From a virus: a stretch of 42,817 bases of DNA. Of this stretch, positions 8,119 through 14,928 are shown one piece after another. Below the pieces are notes generated by a model. It had not been told where the DNA came from. It ran no database searches and saw only the letters and a program-made list of their open reading frames with translations. The position numbers were made by a program, and so were the translations under genes. Position 1 is the first letter of the stretch. Each line of letters begins with the position of its first letter. The stretch is from positions 1 to 42,817 of IMG/VR virus record IMGVR_UViG_3300020156_000048, one strand, 5' to 3'.

Positions 8119-9533
8119 ACAACTCCAATCTGCGGGTAGACGATCTTCTTGCCGAACTCGCTCGCCGCTTCGGCAGTCGTGGAATGCAAAGCGACGTACT
8201 GCAGCGCATCGTGAGCGTGCGAATACTCGTTCTTGTTTGGAATGTCCCGGTACTGCGCTTCCCAGCCGCTCACCTGGACGCGCTTGAAGTGATATCCACC
8301 CAAAAAGCCCTTGCGGATGTACTTCGCATTCGGGCTCACCGCTAAACCGGGTTGACCATCCGCAACAAGCTTCGTCAGGTACTTCTTGACCGCCTCCTGT
8401 CGCATCTTCTGGTCGTTCGAGATGGCGGGCATCGCAACAAACCCTTCATCAGCAAGGACCATGAAGGCCGTTTTCTCGTCGGAATCGGCCCGCTTGACCC
8501 CAGAAGGATCCCCAACGCATTGAAACTTGTAGCCGGGGAAGTTCTCTGCCAGGAACGGCTTGAGAATGTCCCTCGCGAACTGCTGAATCCCCATCGTGGA
8601 GTCTTCAACGATGTCCGCGTAGACCCTTAACTGGCCCATCGGCGAGACCTGGCAGATAACAGCGGCCGGATGCCCGAAATCCAAGCCGATAAGGAGAGGC
8701 TTATCGGGGTACGGCTTTACGTCCCTCACATGAAAGTCGTCGTTGTACTGGGAGTAAACCGGCTTCCCAGTCGTTACGACCCCGTACCTCGCTCCTGCAT
8801 AAACCCGAATCCACTCTTTAGCTTTGCCGGCGATCTGCTTCTGGTAGTACCCATAACCACCGGGGAGGTTTTGAATGTTTTCAGCTTCTGGATGAGGCAC
8901 CCAGACACCGTTCTTCTCCTCCAGACCGCCAGGCTGCTTGTAGATCGCAAAACCCTCGGGTCTTTCTTCCTCGAAGATCTTGTAAATCCAATGGTCGGTG
9001 TCCGGCATGTTCGTATCCCCGAACACACCGTAGAAAGTCGGGCCACCCCACCTCTGAGGCGGATAGCGACCGACCCGCTGGGTCGCCATATCAAAAACCG
9101 CCTTCGGAACCTCTGAAGCCTCCGAGATCGCCGCCCATGTCAATTCAAGAGACTTGAGCTTTCCAACATCCTCCGGTCGATCAAGAGCGAGAAACAGAAT
9201 CTCGCACTTCACCCGCGTCTTGTCCGGTAAATAAAAATCCAGCTTCGCCGTGATCGGAGACGCCCAGTTGATCGGAGCTACAGACTCAGGAAACCACTCC
9301 TGGAAGCTCTTGATGACCGTGCTACGAAGCTCCGGGTAGGTGTTCCTCAACACCATCCCACGGCTGTACCTGACGCCTTCGTACGGCTCCTGGGACATGC
9401 TGATCGACATCCCCTTCATCAGGGAGCCAACCGTCTTCCCCGAGCCCACAGGCCCGCCAATCATGCTTACGAAGCTTCTGTCTAGGATGTACTCCCGGCA
9501 CACCGGGCCAGGAGGCGAGTAACTAATGTCCAC
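8115..9533 (-). CDS. terminase large subunit
   Basis: A 472-residue packaging motor. The Walker A motif is GGPVGSGKT (26-34). A Walker B-like strand LTWAAISEASE carries the coupling acidic residues. The C-terminal RNase H-fold nuclease has LLIGLDFG, VGDPSG and a distal HAHDALQ carrying the third acidic residue. It would cut concatemers and pump DNA through the portal. The start GTG 9533 has no close Shine-Dalgarno; translation is probably coupled to the upstream gene, whose stop lies 9 bp inside. The P22-like head module suggests headful packaging, but that is inference. Confidence 0.95.
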   Translation of the reverse strand: MDISYSPPGPVCREYILDRSFVSMIGGPVGSGKTVGSLMKGMSISMSQEPYEGVRYSRGMVLRNTYPELRSTVIKSFQEWFPESVAPINWASPITAKLDFYLPDKTRVKCEILFLALDRPEDVGKLKSLELTWAAISEASEVPKAVFDMATQRVGRYPPQRWGGPTFYGVFGDTNMPDTDHWIYKIFEEERPEGFAIYKQPGGLEEKNGVWVPHPEAENIQNLPGGYGYYQKQIAGKAKEWIRVYAGARYGVVTTGKPVYSQYNDDFHVRDVKPYPDKPLLIGLDFGHPAAVICQVSPMGQLRVYADIVEDSTMGIQQFARDILKPFLAENFPGYKFQCVGDPSGVKRADSDEKTAFMVLADEGFVAMPAISNDQKMRQEAVKKYLTKLVADGQPGLAVSPNAKYIRKGFLGGYHFKRVQVSGWEAQYRDIPNKNEYSHAHDALQYVALHSTTAEAASEFGKKIVYPQIGVV

Positions 9534-9852
9534 GCGCTAACGCTCGTCTCCGGCGCATGTACTCGCGCTGGTAAGCGTTGTAGGCTTCCTTAGAACGGCG
9601 ATTCGCTGTGCGTGATACCGGTACCACCAAGCCTTGACCACTTCCTTCGCCTGCACTTTGGGCAGCGCGTAAAGGTCCACCAAGTCCCTCGCGTCGCTCC
9701 CCGCGTAACCGATCCTTGGTATCTCGGGGAATCTCTCTGTTAGTCGCACTTGTGTTAGTCGCAATCCCGTTAGTCGCAATCCCGTTAGTCGCAAATACAT
9801 GCGCCTGCCATGACTCATGGCGAGTGCCGCACAAGTCGCAAATCGGTTTCAT
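9523..9852 (-). CDS. zinc-finger protein with ATNGI repeats, possible frameshifts
   Basis: The open frame encodes CDLCGTRHESWQAHVF near the N-terminus (a one-half zinc-binding site), then a pentapeptide repeat of the ATNGI type, and a basic C-terminus NAYQREYMRRRRALARGH. GC at third positions is low between about 9605 and 9735 in this frame but high in the -1/+1 alternative frame, which reads SDARDLVDLYALPKVQ and AWWYRYH. Both ends look real in the annotated frame. This suggests two compensating frame changes, sequence error or an evolving gene. It is coupled to TerL. The start ATG 9852 precedes the Cys motif but lacks a Shine-Dalgarno. Confidence 0.5.
   Translation of the reverse strand: MKPICDLCGTRHESWQAHVFATNGIATNGIATNTSATNREIPRDTKDRLRGERREGLGGPLRAAQSAGEGSGQGLVVPVSRTANRRSKEAYNAYQREYMRRRRALARGH
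9739..9798. repeat. 15-bp tandem repeat, four copies
   Basis: Four head-to-tail units begin with GTTAGTCGCA (9739, 9754, 9769 and 9784). The second and third are identical, the outer two diverge in their last bases. Because the unit is five codons, copy-number change keeps the frame; it encodes the Ala-Thr-Asn repeats of the minus-strand gene. Confidence 0.95.
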
Positions 9853-9968
9853 GGAAAATGTGTGGGGGATCAAGGGACGGTTACGGGCGCCCTCCCCCTC
9901 CCCCTGTTTCTCGACCTACCCCCGGCCTCGGCCAGGAAAAGCATGCTTAAGGGAGCCCTCAAGCCCAT

Positions 9969-10027
9969 GTTGTGTCGCACAAATGCATTTAACGTAATGC
10001 ATATAGCTACCTGTGCGAACGCACAAC
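9969..10027. other. cluster of inverted repeats between TerS and TerL genes
   Basis: Three palindromes lie side by side: TTGTG-TCG-CACAA (9970-9982), ATGCATT-6nt-AATGCAT (9983-10002) and TGTGCG-AA-CGCACA (10012-10025). In addition GTTGTG at 9969 pairs with CACAAC ending at 10027, so the entire block can fold as one cruciform. No coding is seen here. A packaging recognition site, regulatory site or weak terminator are all possible. Confidence 0.6.
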
Positions 10028-10045
10028 TCTTGTACTATCAATAGC

Positions 10046-10537
10046 TTACGCTATTTCCTTCCCGCTTTCATCCACCGTAATGCCATGTTGCGGTGCGATT
10101 GTTGCATCCCCGCCACTGATATTGAGCGTAATTGAGAGCCGGCCCGCGTTGTCTGGCGGCTGGTCCTGCCCGTAGATCCTGCGGCATACGCGCTCCAGGT
10201 CCCACTGAGCTGCCTTGAGCTTCTCGCGTGCGAGGGACAGCGAGAGCGTGAGGCGGTCTCTTTCTTCTTTATCCGCCCCTGCAATCCTTTCCTGGATCTC
10301 CTCGAATCGGTCCTCAGCCTCTTCCTTACGCTTTACGGCCCTGATGACCTGGGCTGCTCTCCATTCTGTCTCGGCGTTTGCTAGGAGCCATTGGTTCAGG
10401 GCGGACCTTGTTACTCCTAGGTCTTTGGCTATGTCCTTTGTGCTTTCCTCGTTCAGCACGCGAGTAAGCACGTCTTTGGGGTCTACGCTCTTTAGCGGGT
10501 TCAGCGCTCCCTGTTTGCTCGCTAAGGCGTTGCTCAC
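10046..10537 (-). CDS. terminase small subunit-like DNA-binding protein
   Basis: A 163-residue protein. Residues about 18-55 contain a helix-turn-helix (VLNEESTKDIAKDLGVTRSA), the following residues form a long Glu/Lys/Arg coiled coil (about 60-125), and the C-terminus is a short strand-rich tail. This architecture matches small terminases, which recognise the packaging site and oligomerise. It precedes the large subunit by one small gene and an inverted-repeat block. GTG 10537 is used, with AAGGAG ten bases upstream. Confidence 0.72.
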   Translation of the reverse strand: MSNALASKQGALNPLKSVDPKDVLTRVLNEESTKDIAKDLGVTRSALNQWLLANAETEWRAAQVIRAVKRKEEAEDRFEEIQERIAGADKEERDRLTLSLSLAREKLKAAQWDLERVCRRIYGQDQPPDNAGRLSITLNISGGDATIAPQHGITVDESGKEIA

Positions 10538-10602
10538 GCTTGTCTAGCTCCTTTGCCACTAATCCGATGAACCACAGCATTCGTCCCAGGCGTCTTTTGA
10601 AT

Positions 10603-10836
10603 CTAGAGCTGGACGACTTCGTACTCTGTCTCAATCCATGCCTTCACGAAATGATCGGGCGCTGCTTTCAACCCCTTGGGGTCTATGAGCACCGAGGCCA
10701 ACGTGTTGCCTTGCTTATCCACAATCCTGAGCTGCCCGCCGTATTTGATTGTTGGGCCGCTTTGCACAATCGTTGCCCTGGACACGTCCATCTTGGGCTT
10801 CTTCAGCTCCTCGGACATGTAGATCAGCGTCTTCAC
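10603..10836 (-). CDS. small hypothetical protein before TerS
   Basis: A 77-residue protein starting at GTG 10836, whose GTGA overlaps the stop of the cysteine-rich gene upstream. It has a conserved-looking YGGQLRIVDKQGNTLASVLI strand pair. No family is recognised. It is part of the head of the late operon. Confidence 0.6.
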   Translation of the reverse strand: MKTLIYMSEELKKPKMDVSRATIVQSGPTIKYGGQLRIVDKQGNTLASVLIDPKGLKAAPDHFVKAWIETEYEVVQL

Positions 10837-11003
10837 TTGCCCTTCCACACAGGCACGAGCGGGATATCGCACCAGTCGCACATCACAGGCTCGAAATACT
10901 CAGTCCTGCACCTTGGGCATTGCAGCGTCTGCCTGCACTTCTGATCCCTCGGCAACTCCCCTCGCATCAGCCGGCAGTCCTGGTTGCAGTCGCACCTTTC
11001 CAT
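10833..11003 (-). CDS. cysteine-rich zinc-ribbon-like small protein
   Basis: A 56-residue ORF starting at ATG 11003 directly after the TAG of the glycosyltransferase gene and ending in a GTGA overlap with the next gene. It carries CDCNQDC, CPRC and CDWC clusters, enough ligands for one or two zinc ribbons. The tight spacing on both sides supports it as a real gene despite its size. Function unknown; nucleic-acid binding is plausible. Confidence 0.65.
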   Translation of the reverse strand: MERCDCNQDCRLMRGELPRDQKCRQTLQCPRCRTEYFEPVMCDWCDIPLVPVWKGK

Positions 11004-11711
11004 CTACCGCTCGCTCGGGATCGTGTACTGCATGCCCTTAGTAGCCGCCACGTAAGCCGCTCTCCACTCGTTGGCGTGGTCGCAGTCCTGGTAGTGCCTG
11101 AAGCTCGGCAGACCTAACGTGAAGTGAGCCAGCTTCGTGTCCAGCCCGCTCTCCTGCTCACCAATCAGCACATTCCAATTCTCTGGAAGCTCGCCTATCC
11201 GGCCCTTGTCCCTCAGCCACTCGAACCTATGCAGATGCTGCCCGCCGTGCTTTTGAATGTAGTCAGGCGTCAGACAGCGGTTCATGTAGTGCCCGCAATT
11301 CCAAACGATCACCGAGCTTTGGTTCTTGGCCGGATAGTCGAGGTTGTCGGCCTCCAGCTCTGTTCCTATGTATTTCCTCGGATGCTTGGTTCTGTAATCG
11401 TGCGGGACGACTTGAATCGCCTCCCAGCCGTTCCTGTGTTCCCACAGCTCGTTCAGATCCGCCCTCAGCAGCATGTCCGCGCCGTCGAGGAAGATCGCAA
11501 AGCCGTTGAATCCCTCCAGGTAAGGGACTAGGAATCTAGAAAGCGAGAACGCATTAGTCCCATCTGTACCAATTCCTAAGCCTTTGGCTACCTCTGGCGT
11601 TAGGAACGTGACGCTTACCGGGACTTTGCTTCGCTGGTCGATCAGGCTCTGCAGGAAGACATGCGCCCCCACAGCTTCTCGGTGATCCCAGCCGATGTAC
11701 AGGCGGATCAA
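11004..11711 (-). CDS. GT8-like glycosyltransferase at head of late operon
   Basis: A 235-residue protein starting MIRLYIGWDHRE, a beginning typical of GT8-like families that act on small hexose acceptors. FAIFLDGADMLL (72-82) supplies the metal/nucleotide-sugar acid pair (D76, D79). It is different in sequence from the glycosyltransferase at 496-1113. It is the first coding gene after the candidate late promoter and leader, so it should be expressed late. No membrane segment is visible. The acceptor could be a virion protein, host polysaccharide or other; none is indicated by the sequence. Confidence 0.75.
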   Translation of the reverse strand: MIRLYIGWDHREAVGAHVFLQSLIDQRSKVPVSVTFLTPEVAKGLGIGTDGTNAFSLSRFLVPYLEGFNGFAIFLDGADMLLRADLNELWEHRNGWEAIQVVPHDYRTKHPRKYIGTELEADNLDYPAKNQSSVIVWNCGHYMNRCLTPDYIQKHGGQHLHRFEWLRDKGRIGELPENWNVLIGEQESGLDTKLAHFTLGLPSFRHYQDCDHANEWRAAYVAATKGMQYTIPSER

Positions 11712-12142
11712 GCTTTCCTCTTGTTAGTTTCGGCCGCCCCGCGCTCAGTTATTTAGGAGGAGCGAGCTGCGATCGGCCGATGCCGGGGTTATGTGCGCCA
11801 CTGGCCGGCTGGGCTATGCGAATTAGGGCCTACTCAGCCCCGTACTAGCGCCTTTCGTTGCCTCGTTGTGTCCCGGTGAGGCCAGACCGGCATAGCCCTG
11901 GGGGAGCTAAATAATCGGCCCCACGAGTCAGGTAGACGCCGACGCTAGCGTTATTTGATAGGCGAGTCGGGTTTCTGCTGCAGGGCGCGAACCGTGAAAT
12001 AGGTCGGGCCGGGAAGCGCTAGAGCGCATCCTCTTACGAGACGCTAATGCGACTCGCTAGCCCTGATTCGTTTGGGAAAACTCAGCCCACCGAGGATCGG
12101 TAGGCATCTCAGCTTGCGCTGGTTCGGATTTTGTCTACTTAG
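11712..12142 (-). ncRNA. structured non-coding leader of late transcript (candidate)
   Basis: This 485-bp gap (11712-12196) has no plausible gene on either strand. It is rich in helices: GGGCTATGC (about 11811) pairs with GCATAGCCC (about 11890) over nine bases; GCTAG-CGCAT near 12019 pairs with ATGCG-CTAGC near 12047; GCCTC/GAGGC and CCGGT/ACCGG hairpins lie between. On the minus strand a 9-pair hairpin (12085-12105, 3-nt loop) is followed by TTTT (12077-12080), like the lambda tR' attenuator. The most economical reading is a late mRNA leader of the lambda pR'/6S-RNA type. A separate small RNA on the plus strand is an alternative. Confidence 0.5.
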
Positions 12143-12148
12143 ACCAAG

Positions 12149-12178
12149 CTTATAACACACAAGTTCTGGTGTGTGCAA
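12149..12178 (-). promoter_or_regulatory. candidate late promoter (pR'-like)
   Basis: On the minus strand an extended -10, TGTTATAAG (12157-12149), lies 18 bp after a TTGCAC -35-like hexamer (12178-12173), itself preceded by an A-run (12182-12187) resembling an UP element. It sits just downstream of the putative antiterminator gene and upstream of the late genes, the position of lambda pR'. The same DNA read on the plus strand contains a hairpin plus T-run, so a plus-strand terminator is the alternative. Confidence 0.5.
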
Positions 12179-12196
12179 GCCTTTTTTCGACTAAAT

Positions 12197-12604
12197 CTAG
12201 TACCCGAAGGCTGCAGCCAATTTGAATCTCGCCAGCTCCACCTGTTCTTGAAATTCAATCCACGTAAGACGCTTCCCGGTGAACTTGCGCATGGCTTTTA
12301 GAATTACAAATCTCGGGAGGCTCGGATAGCAGTAGTGGTACGTCACCGACCATTTCTGCACCCGCGTCAGCTTCATGATCTCGTCGTTGGTCTGCATGGC
12401 CTCCAGGACCGCTCTAGGACGCGCAGGAGCGATTTGCGGGGCCACAGGCTTATCCCAGCCCTCCACTTCGTAGTCCTCGCCGTGGGGCCTGTAATTGCCT
12501 TCAGCGGAGCCGCACTTTCCAAAGCTGTGACGGTCCCGGAAGTACCTGGCCCAGGCCCACAGGCGCTCGTCTACTTCTTCAGGAATTGGAAAGTCGCGTT
12601 TCAT
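12197..12604 (-). CDS. putative late antiterminator (Q-like)
   Basis: A 135-residue protein. ATG 12604 is chosen because its ATGA overlaps the preceding stop. It has a Trp-rich N-terminal helix (RLWAWARYFRDR), a disordered Pro-rich middle and a C-terminal helical part (VQKWSVTYHYCYPSLPRFV, then ELARFKLAAAF). General layout and position as the last gene of the early leftward operon, immediately before a candidate late promoter, match the lambda-82-type antitermination proteins. Sequence similarity to any one family is weak, so this call rests mainly on context. Confidence 0.5.
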   Translation of the reverse strand: MKRDFPIPEEVDERLWAWARYFRDRHSFGKCGSAEGNYRPHGEDYEVEGWDKPVAPQIAPARPRAVLEAMQTNDEIMKLTRVQKWSVTYHYCYPSLPRFVILKAMRKFTGKRLTWIEFQEQVELARFKLAAAFGY

Positions 12605-12879
12605 CTTTCGATATGCGGCCCGTTGCACTTCCAAGGCGTAACGCAGTTAGGGCATATGTGCTCAGAACCGACGCCCCCGACCTTCCCGGCAGTGCCAGGG
12701 GCATCTTTCATGCGCTGCTCGATGGCCGCCTTCATGGACCAAAGGACGCCCAGATACTCTTTGCGCATCTCGGCCATCTCCATTTCAAGCTGCTTTGCAA
12801 ACGCCACGGGGACAAACCCATGTCCTTTTGCATACCCTGTGGCCAAAGCTTGCGCATCGGTTCTAGGCGTATCGCTCAT
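12601..12879 (-). CDS. small phage protein (MSDTPRTDA type), unknown function
   Basis: A 92-residue protein beginning MSDTPRTDAQALA and continuing with PVAFAKQLEMEM, a start common among small phage proteins of unknown function in Pseudomonadota phages. The C-terminus has CPNC and a further Cys, a possible zinc ribbon. A GAGGAAT ribosome site precedes ATG 12879. Confidence 0.7.
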   Translation of the reverse strand: MSDTPRTDAQALATGYAKGHGFVPVAFAKQLEMEMAEMRKEYLGVLWSMKAAIEQRMKDAPGTAGKVGGVGSEHICPNCVTPWKCNGPHIER

Positions 12880-12893
12880 ATAATTCCTCCATC

Positions 12894-13094
12894 ATGCCAA
12901 ATCCCGAAACTGTCACCGTCTCCGCGCGGTACTTCGCAGCCCTCATGGAGGTCCGCAGGATCGCGGATGACCTCATAGCCGCCACAGAAGGCACGGACGA
13001 GTACGCCGAGCTCGAAGACACCCTGCAATGCGCTCTCGGATATCTGCTCATGCTTGAGGATGGGAAGGACGACCGGCAGAAAGAGGACGAGTAG
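12894..13094 (+). CDS. small acidic protein on opposite strand, possible leaderless
   Basis: A 66-residue acidic ORF lying on the plus strand inside the minus-strand replication operon. It fills a 216-bp gap between minus genes, has high GC at third positions and a normal protein-like composition, whereas the minus frame there is Ser/Arg-rich. A perfect TATAAT (12879-12884) lies ten bases before the ATG, so a transcript would have almost no leader; no Shine-Dalgarno and no good -35 are seen. Function unknown. Confidence 0.45.
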   Translation: MPNPETVTVSARYFAALMEVRRIADDLIAATEGTDEYAELEDTLQCALGYLLMLEDGKDDRQKEDE

Positions 13095-13095
13095 A

Positions 13096-13317
13096 TCACT
13101 TGGGAGCTTCTAGCTGCTCCTGCTTCCCGGCCAACGGAAGAACCTTCCCAGAACGCAGAGCGTCATCCGCTAAATCCAACTGGATCACCTTTAGGCGCTT
13201 CCCTGCGATGTTCGCCAAGGAATCAGCGTCTACCCTATCGATTGAGCGCTTCACCAGCTTCTGGTACAGCGTCTTCATGTCGGACTCAACTTCACTAAGA
13301 ATCTCTTTACGATCCAT
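13096..13317 (-). CDS. small hypothetical helical protein
   Basis: A 73-residue charged protein (MDRKEILSEVESDMKTL and a leucine-rich middle) with an ending EQLEAPK. Its start overlaps the 3' end of the preceding zinc-ribbon gene by 11 bp. No family recognised. Confidence 0.6.
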   Translation of the reverse strand: MDRKEILSEVESDMKTLYQKLVKRSIDRVDADSLANIAGKRLKVIQLDLADDALRSGKVLPLAGKQEQLEAPK

Positions 13318-13846
13318 ATTTATCCTTAAGTAGTCGCAAAACCTTCAACTGCTCCCTCTTTGCAGCAATAATCTCTGGTACAAAAGCATCTTTGGGCATC
13401 AACTGAGCATTCCATTGACGCCCTCTCAACATTTGTCTTATGTAGCTATCGCGCAATTGACTCGCTGTAACGTGCCACCATTTCCTGCTGTACTCATGAC
13501 GACAGCGCTTACAGGCCCCACCATTTCTGTAATACCGCTTCTCAATGGGTGCGCCGCACTTGCACACCTTCCTCCCTCTGGCACTCGTTGCTACTGAAGC
13601 CACAATTGATCTGACACACCCACAAGAAACGGTATCGCCACGCTTAAGCGACACAGCCCAAACCGCCTTCTTGTTCCCGCAGTCACATTTGCAAACCCAC
13701 TTGTACTCGTTCTTACACCTACGCGCCGAACGCCCTAGAACTGTCAACCGGCCAAAACGACTCCCCGTAAGATCCCTGAACGTTCTGGACTGCTTAATAG
13801 CAGCGGCGGTCGGCGGAATAATTTGCAGTTCGTCTAATTCGCTCAC
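13307..13846 (-). CDS. zinc-ribbon DNA-binding-like phage protein
   Basis: A 179-residue protein. Residues about 25-75 form a recognisable phage domain: GSRFGRLTVLG, then KWVCKCDCGNKK, then LKRGDTVSCGC, which fits a four-cysteine zinc ribbon. This domain is often found alone or joined to HNH or AP2 nuclease domains of selfish elements. A second Cys cluster (CKCG, CKRCRHEY) follows. No complete HNH motif is seen, so it may be a solitary DNA-binding protein or a decayed homing nuclease. GC content looks slightly lower than in neighbours. Confidence 0.65.
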   Translation of the reverse strand: MSELDELQIIPPTAAAIKQSRTFRDLTGSRFGRLTVLGRSARRCKNEYKWVCKCDCGNKKAVWAVSLKRGDTVSCGCVRSIVASVATSARGRKVCKCGAPIEKRYYRNGGACKRCRHEYSRKWWHVTASQLRDSYIRQMLRGRQWNAQLMPKDAFVPEIIAAKREQLKVLRLLKDKYGS

Positions 13847-14025
13847 GCCTGCCCCGCCATCTCTTCCTTCGCCCGCTCGCCCCTGGGTTTGTATTGCTTA
13901 ACCCCGCCAATGAGTTGGTAGACCCGCGCCCTGGAGCACTGGCACTCTTCTGCAATCTGCCCGTTGTCCTTGCCCTCGGCTCGCTTCTGCAGCATCACTT
14001 CTTTTGAAAGTCCCTTGTTCGGCAT
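13843..14025 (-). CDS. small helix-turn-helix protein
   Basis: A 60-residue protein with a helix-turn-helix (DNGQIAEECQCSRARVYQLI), preceded by a short basic stretch. It overlaps the next gene with ATGA. It could be a transcription factor or a component of the nin-like region; nothing more specific can be said. Confidence 0.6.
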   Translation of the reverse strand: MPNKGLSKEVMLQKRAEGKDNGQIAEECQCSRARVYQLIGGVKQYKPRGERAKEEMAGQA

Positions 14026-14036
14026 CGCTATCCCTT

Positions 14037-14345
14037 TCAGCTCACGTCAACGATCTTCGGATGCCAGCCCTCTTTTAGCTTTCGCCACCCCCAGCATTCG
14101 AGCCGCCAGCCAGCGTCCCGCAGCTTCCCAGTCATGGGGCTGTCCGCGAATTTCTGAATGCGCGGGCCAAGGTTGGAGAGCGTCGTGCATTGCACCCCCA
14201 ACGTCTCCCTGCCCTTGATTGCCACGATGTCGATTAGGTTCCACAAATCTCTCCTGATGTTGGCCCCTGGAATCCAGCGCTCGCATACGTCAGCGTCCCA
14301 GCCATCGGCACGCAATTTCTTGAGCGTTCTTTGCGTTGGACTCAC
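14037..14345 (-). CDS. PD-(D/E)xK-like nuclease domain protein (candidate)
   Basis: A 102-residue protein starting at GTG 14345. The pattern LRADGW, ERWIPGANIRRDLWNLID and GVQCTT resembles small Holliday-junction-resolvase-like nucleases, in which D (in LID) and a following acidic-or-Gln strand bind metal. It sits directly after NinB, in the position where lambda has nin-region recombination and resolvase genes. One catalytic residue is not certain (VQ in place of the usual E-x-K), so activity is unproven. Confidence 0.5.
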   Translation of the reverse strand: MSPTQRTLKKLRADGWDADVCERWIPGANIRRDLWNLIDIVAIKGRETLGVQCTTLSNLGPRIQKFADSPMTGKLRDAGWRLECWGWRKLKEGWHPKIVDVS

Positions 14346-14710
14346 TGGGGCTCAATCCCATGCTCTGCAATGAACTGGTGGACGTGCTCGATAAGCTCTG
14401 AAAAATCTCCTTTAGACACTCGCGCTGACGAGACGACCACCTCAACCATGTCCTGCCCGACTTGCTCAACACGTACCCCGAAAGCCTGCCGCTTGAAGTA
14501 GTGATGCAGAGTGTCCTTTGAGTGTCCAGTTGCATCACAAATGCGGCCGATAAGCGACCAGTAGAGCGCGTTCTGCTCAAGGCTTCGTATCTTGCGGTAT
14601 GGGCCAATCCAGAGGGCAAGCGGCTTTTCTTGGTCGGGTTTGATGGCTTGGATGCGCTGGATTGCACGCTGCTTTGTATCCTCTGTGCGAAAGATGATTG
14701 CGGGGCTCAC
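14342..14710 (-). CDS. ninB: NinB family recombination protein
   Basis: A 122-residue protein matching the lambda NinB family in length and in the segments SLEQNALYWSLIGRI, HHYFKRQAF and a C-terminal FSELIEHVHQFIAEHG. NinB (Orf) binds single-strand DNA and stimulates homologous recombination in the RecFOR role. It starts at GTG with GTGA overlap of the gene above. It is located between helicase and the Q-like gene, as in lambda. Good family confidence from the conserved central motif. Confidence 0.85.
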   Translation of the reverse strand: MSPAIIFRTEDTKQRAIQRIQAIKPDQEKPLALWIGPYRKIRSLEQNALYWSLIGRICDATGHSKDTLHHYFKRQAFGVRVEQVGQDMVEVVVSSARVSKGDFSELIEHVHQFIAEHGIEPQ

Positions 14711-14928
14711 GCTGCTTTCTTCTGCTTCTTGGGCGCGTACTTTTCTACGAGCTTCTGGCCGTCGCCGTCATAGAGGCACGACGCGCCCTCTGGTTGCCTC
14801 TCTCCGATCTGGAAGCCGCCCTCCTTCACGTAGAGCACTTTCACATCGCCCCCGAAGACTTGGCGCATCTGGCCAACGAACGCAGCAGCGTTAGGAGCCT
14901 TCAAGTGATTGGCCGTTTTCTCTTTCAT
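14707..14928 (-). CDS. small hypothetical protein between helicase and NinB
   Basis: A 73-residue, basic protein with a strand-rich core (VKVLYVKEGGFQIG) and a Lys-rich C-terminus. It shares one base with the helicase stop and overlaps NinB by four bases, so it is part of one coupled operon. No family is recognised. Confidence 0.6.
   Translation of the reverse strand: MKEKTANHLKAPNAAAFVGQMRQVFGGDVKVLYVKEGGFQIGERQPEGASCLYDGDGQKLVEKYAPKKQKKAA

Noticed and set aside
9537-9818. 93-codon frame overlapping the pre-TerL gene
   Set aside because: Not listed as a separate gene. Its middle part looks coding, but its start and end do not, so it is treated as evidence for a frame change in the annotated gene.
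10326-10634. 102-codon minus-strand frame overlapping TerS
   Set aside because: Its first 30 residues look acceptable, but over 200 bp overlap TerS in another frame, with poor codon use and basic low complexity. A very short N-terminal peptide cannot be excluded.
12140-12187. plus-strand intrinsic terminator
   Set aside because: GCTT/AAGC plus ACACAC/GTGTGT followed by T6 could be one, but the stem has an internal loop and no plus-strand gene lies upstream; the same bases are better explained as promoter with UP element on the minus strand. Kept as an alternative.
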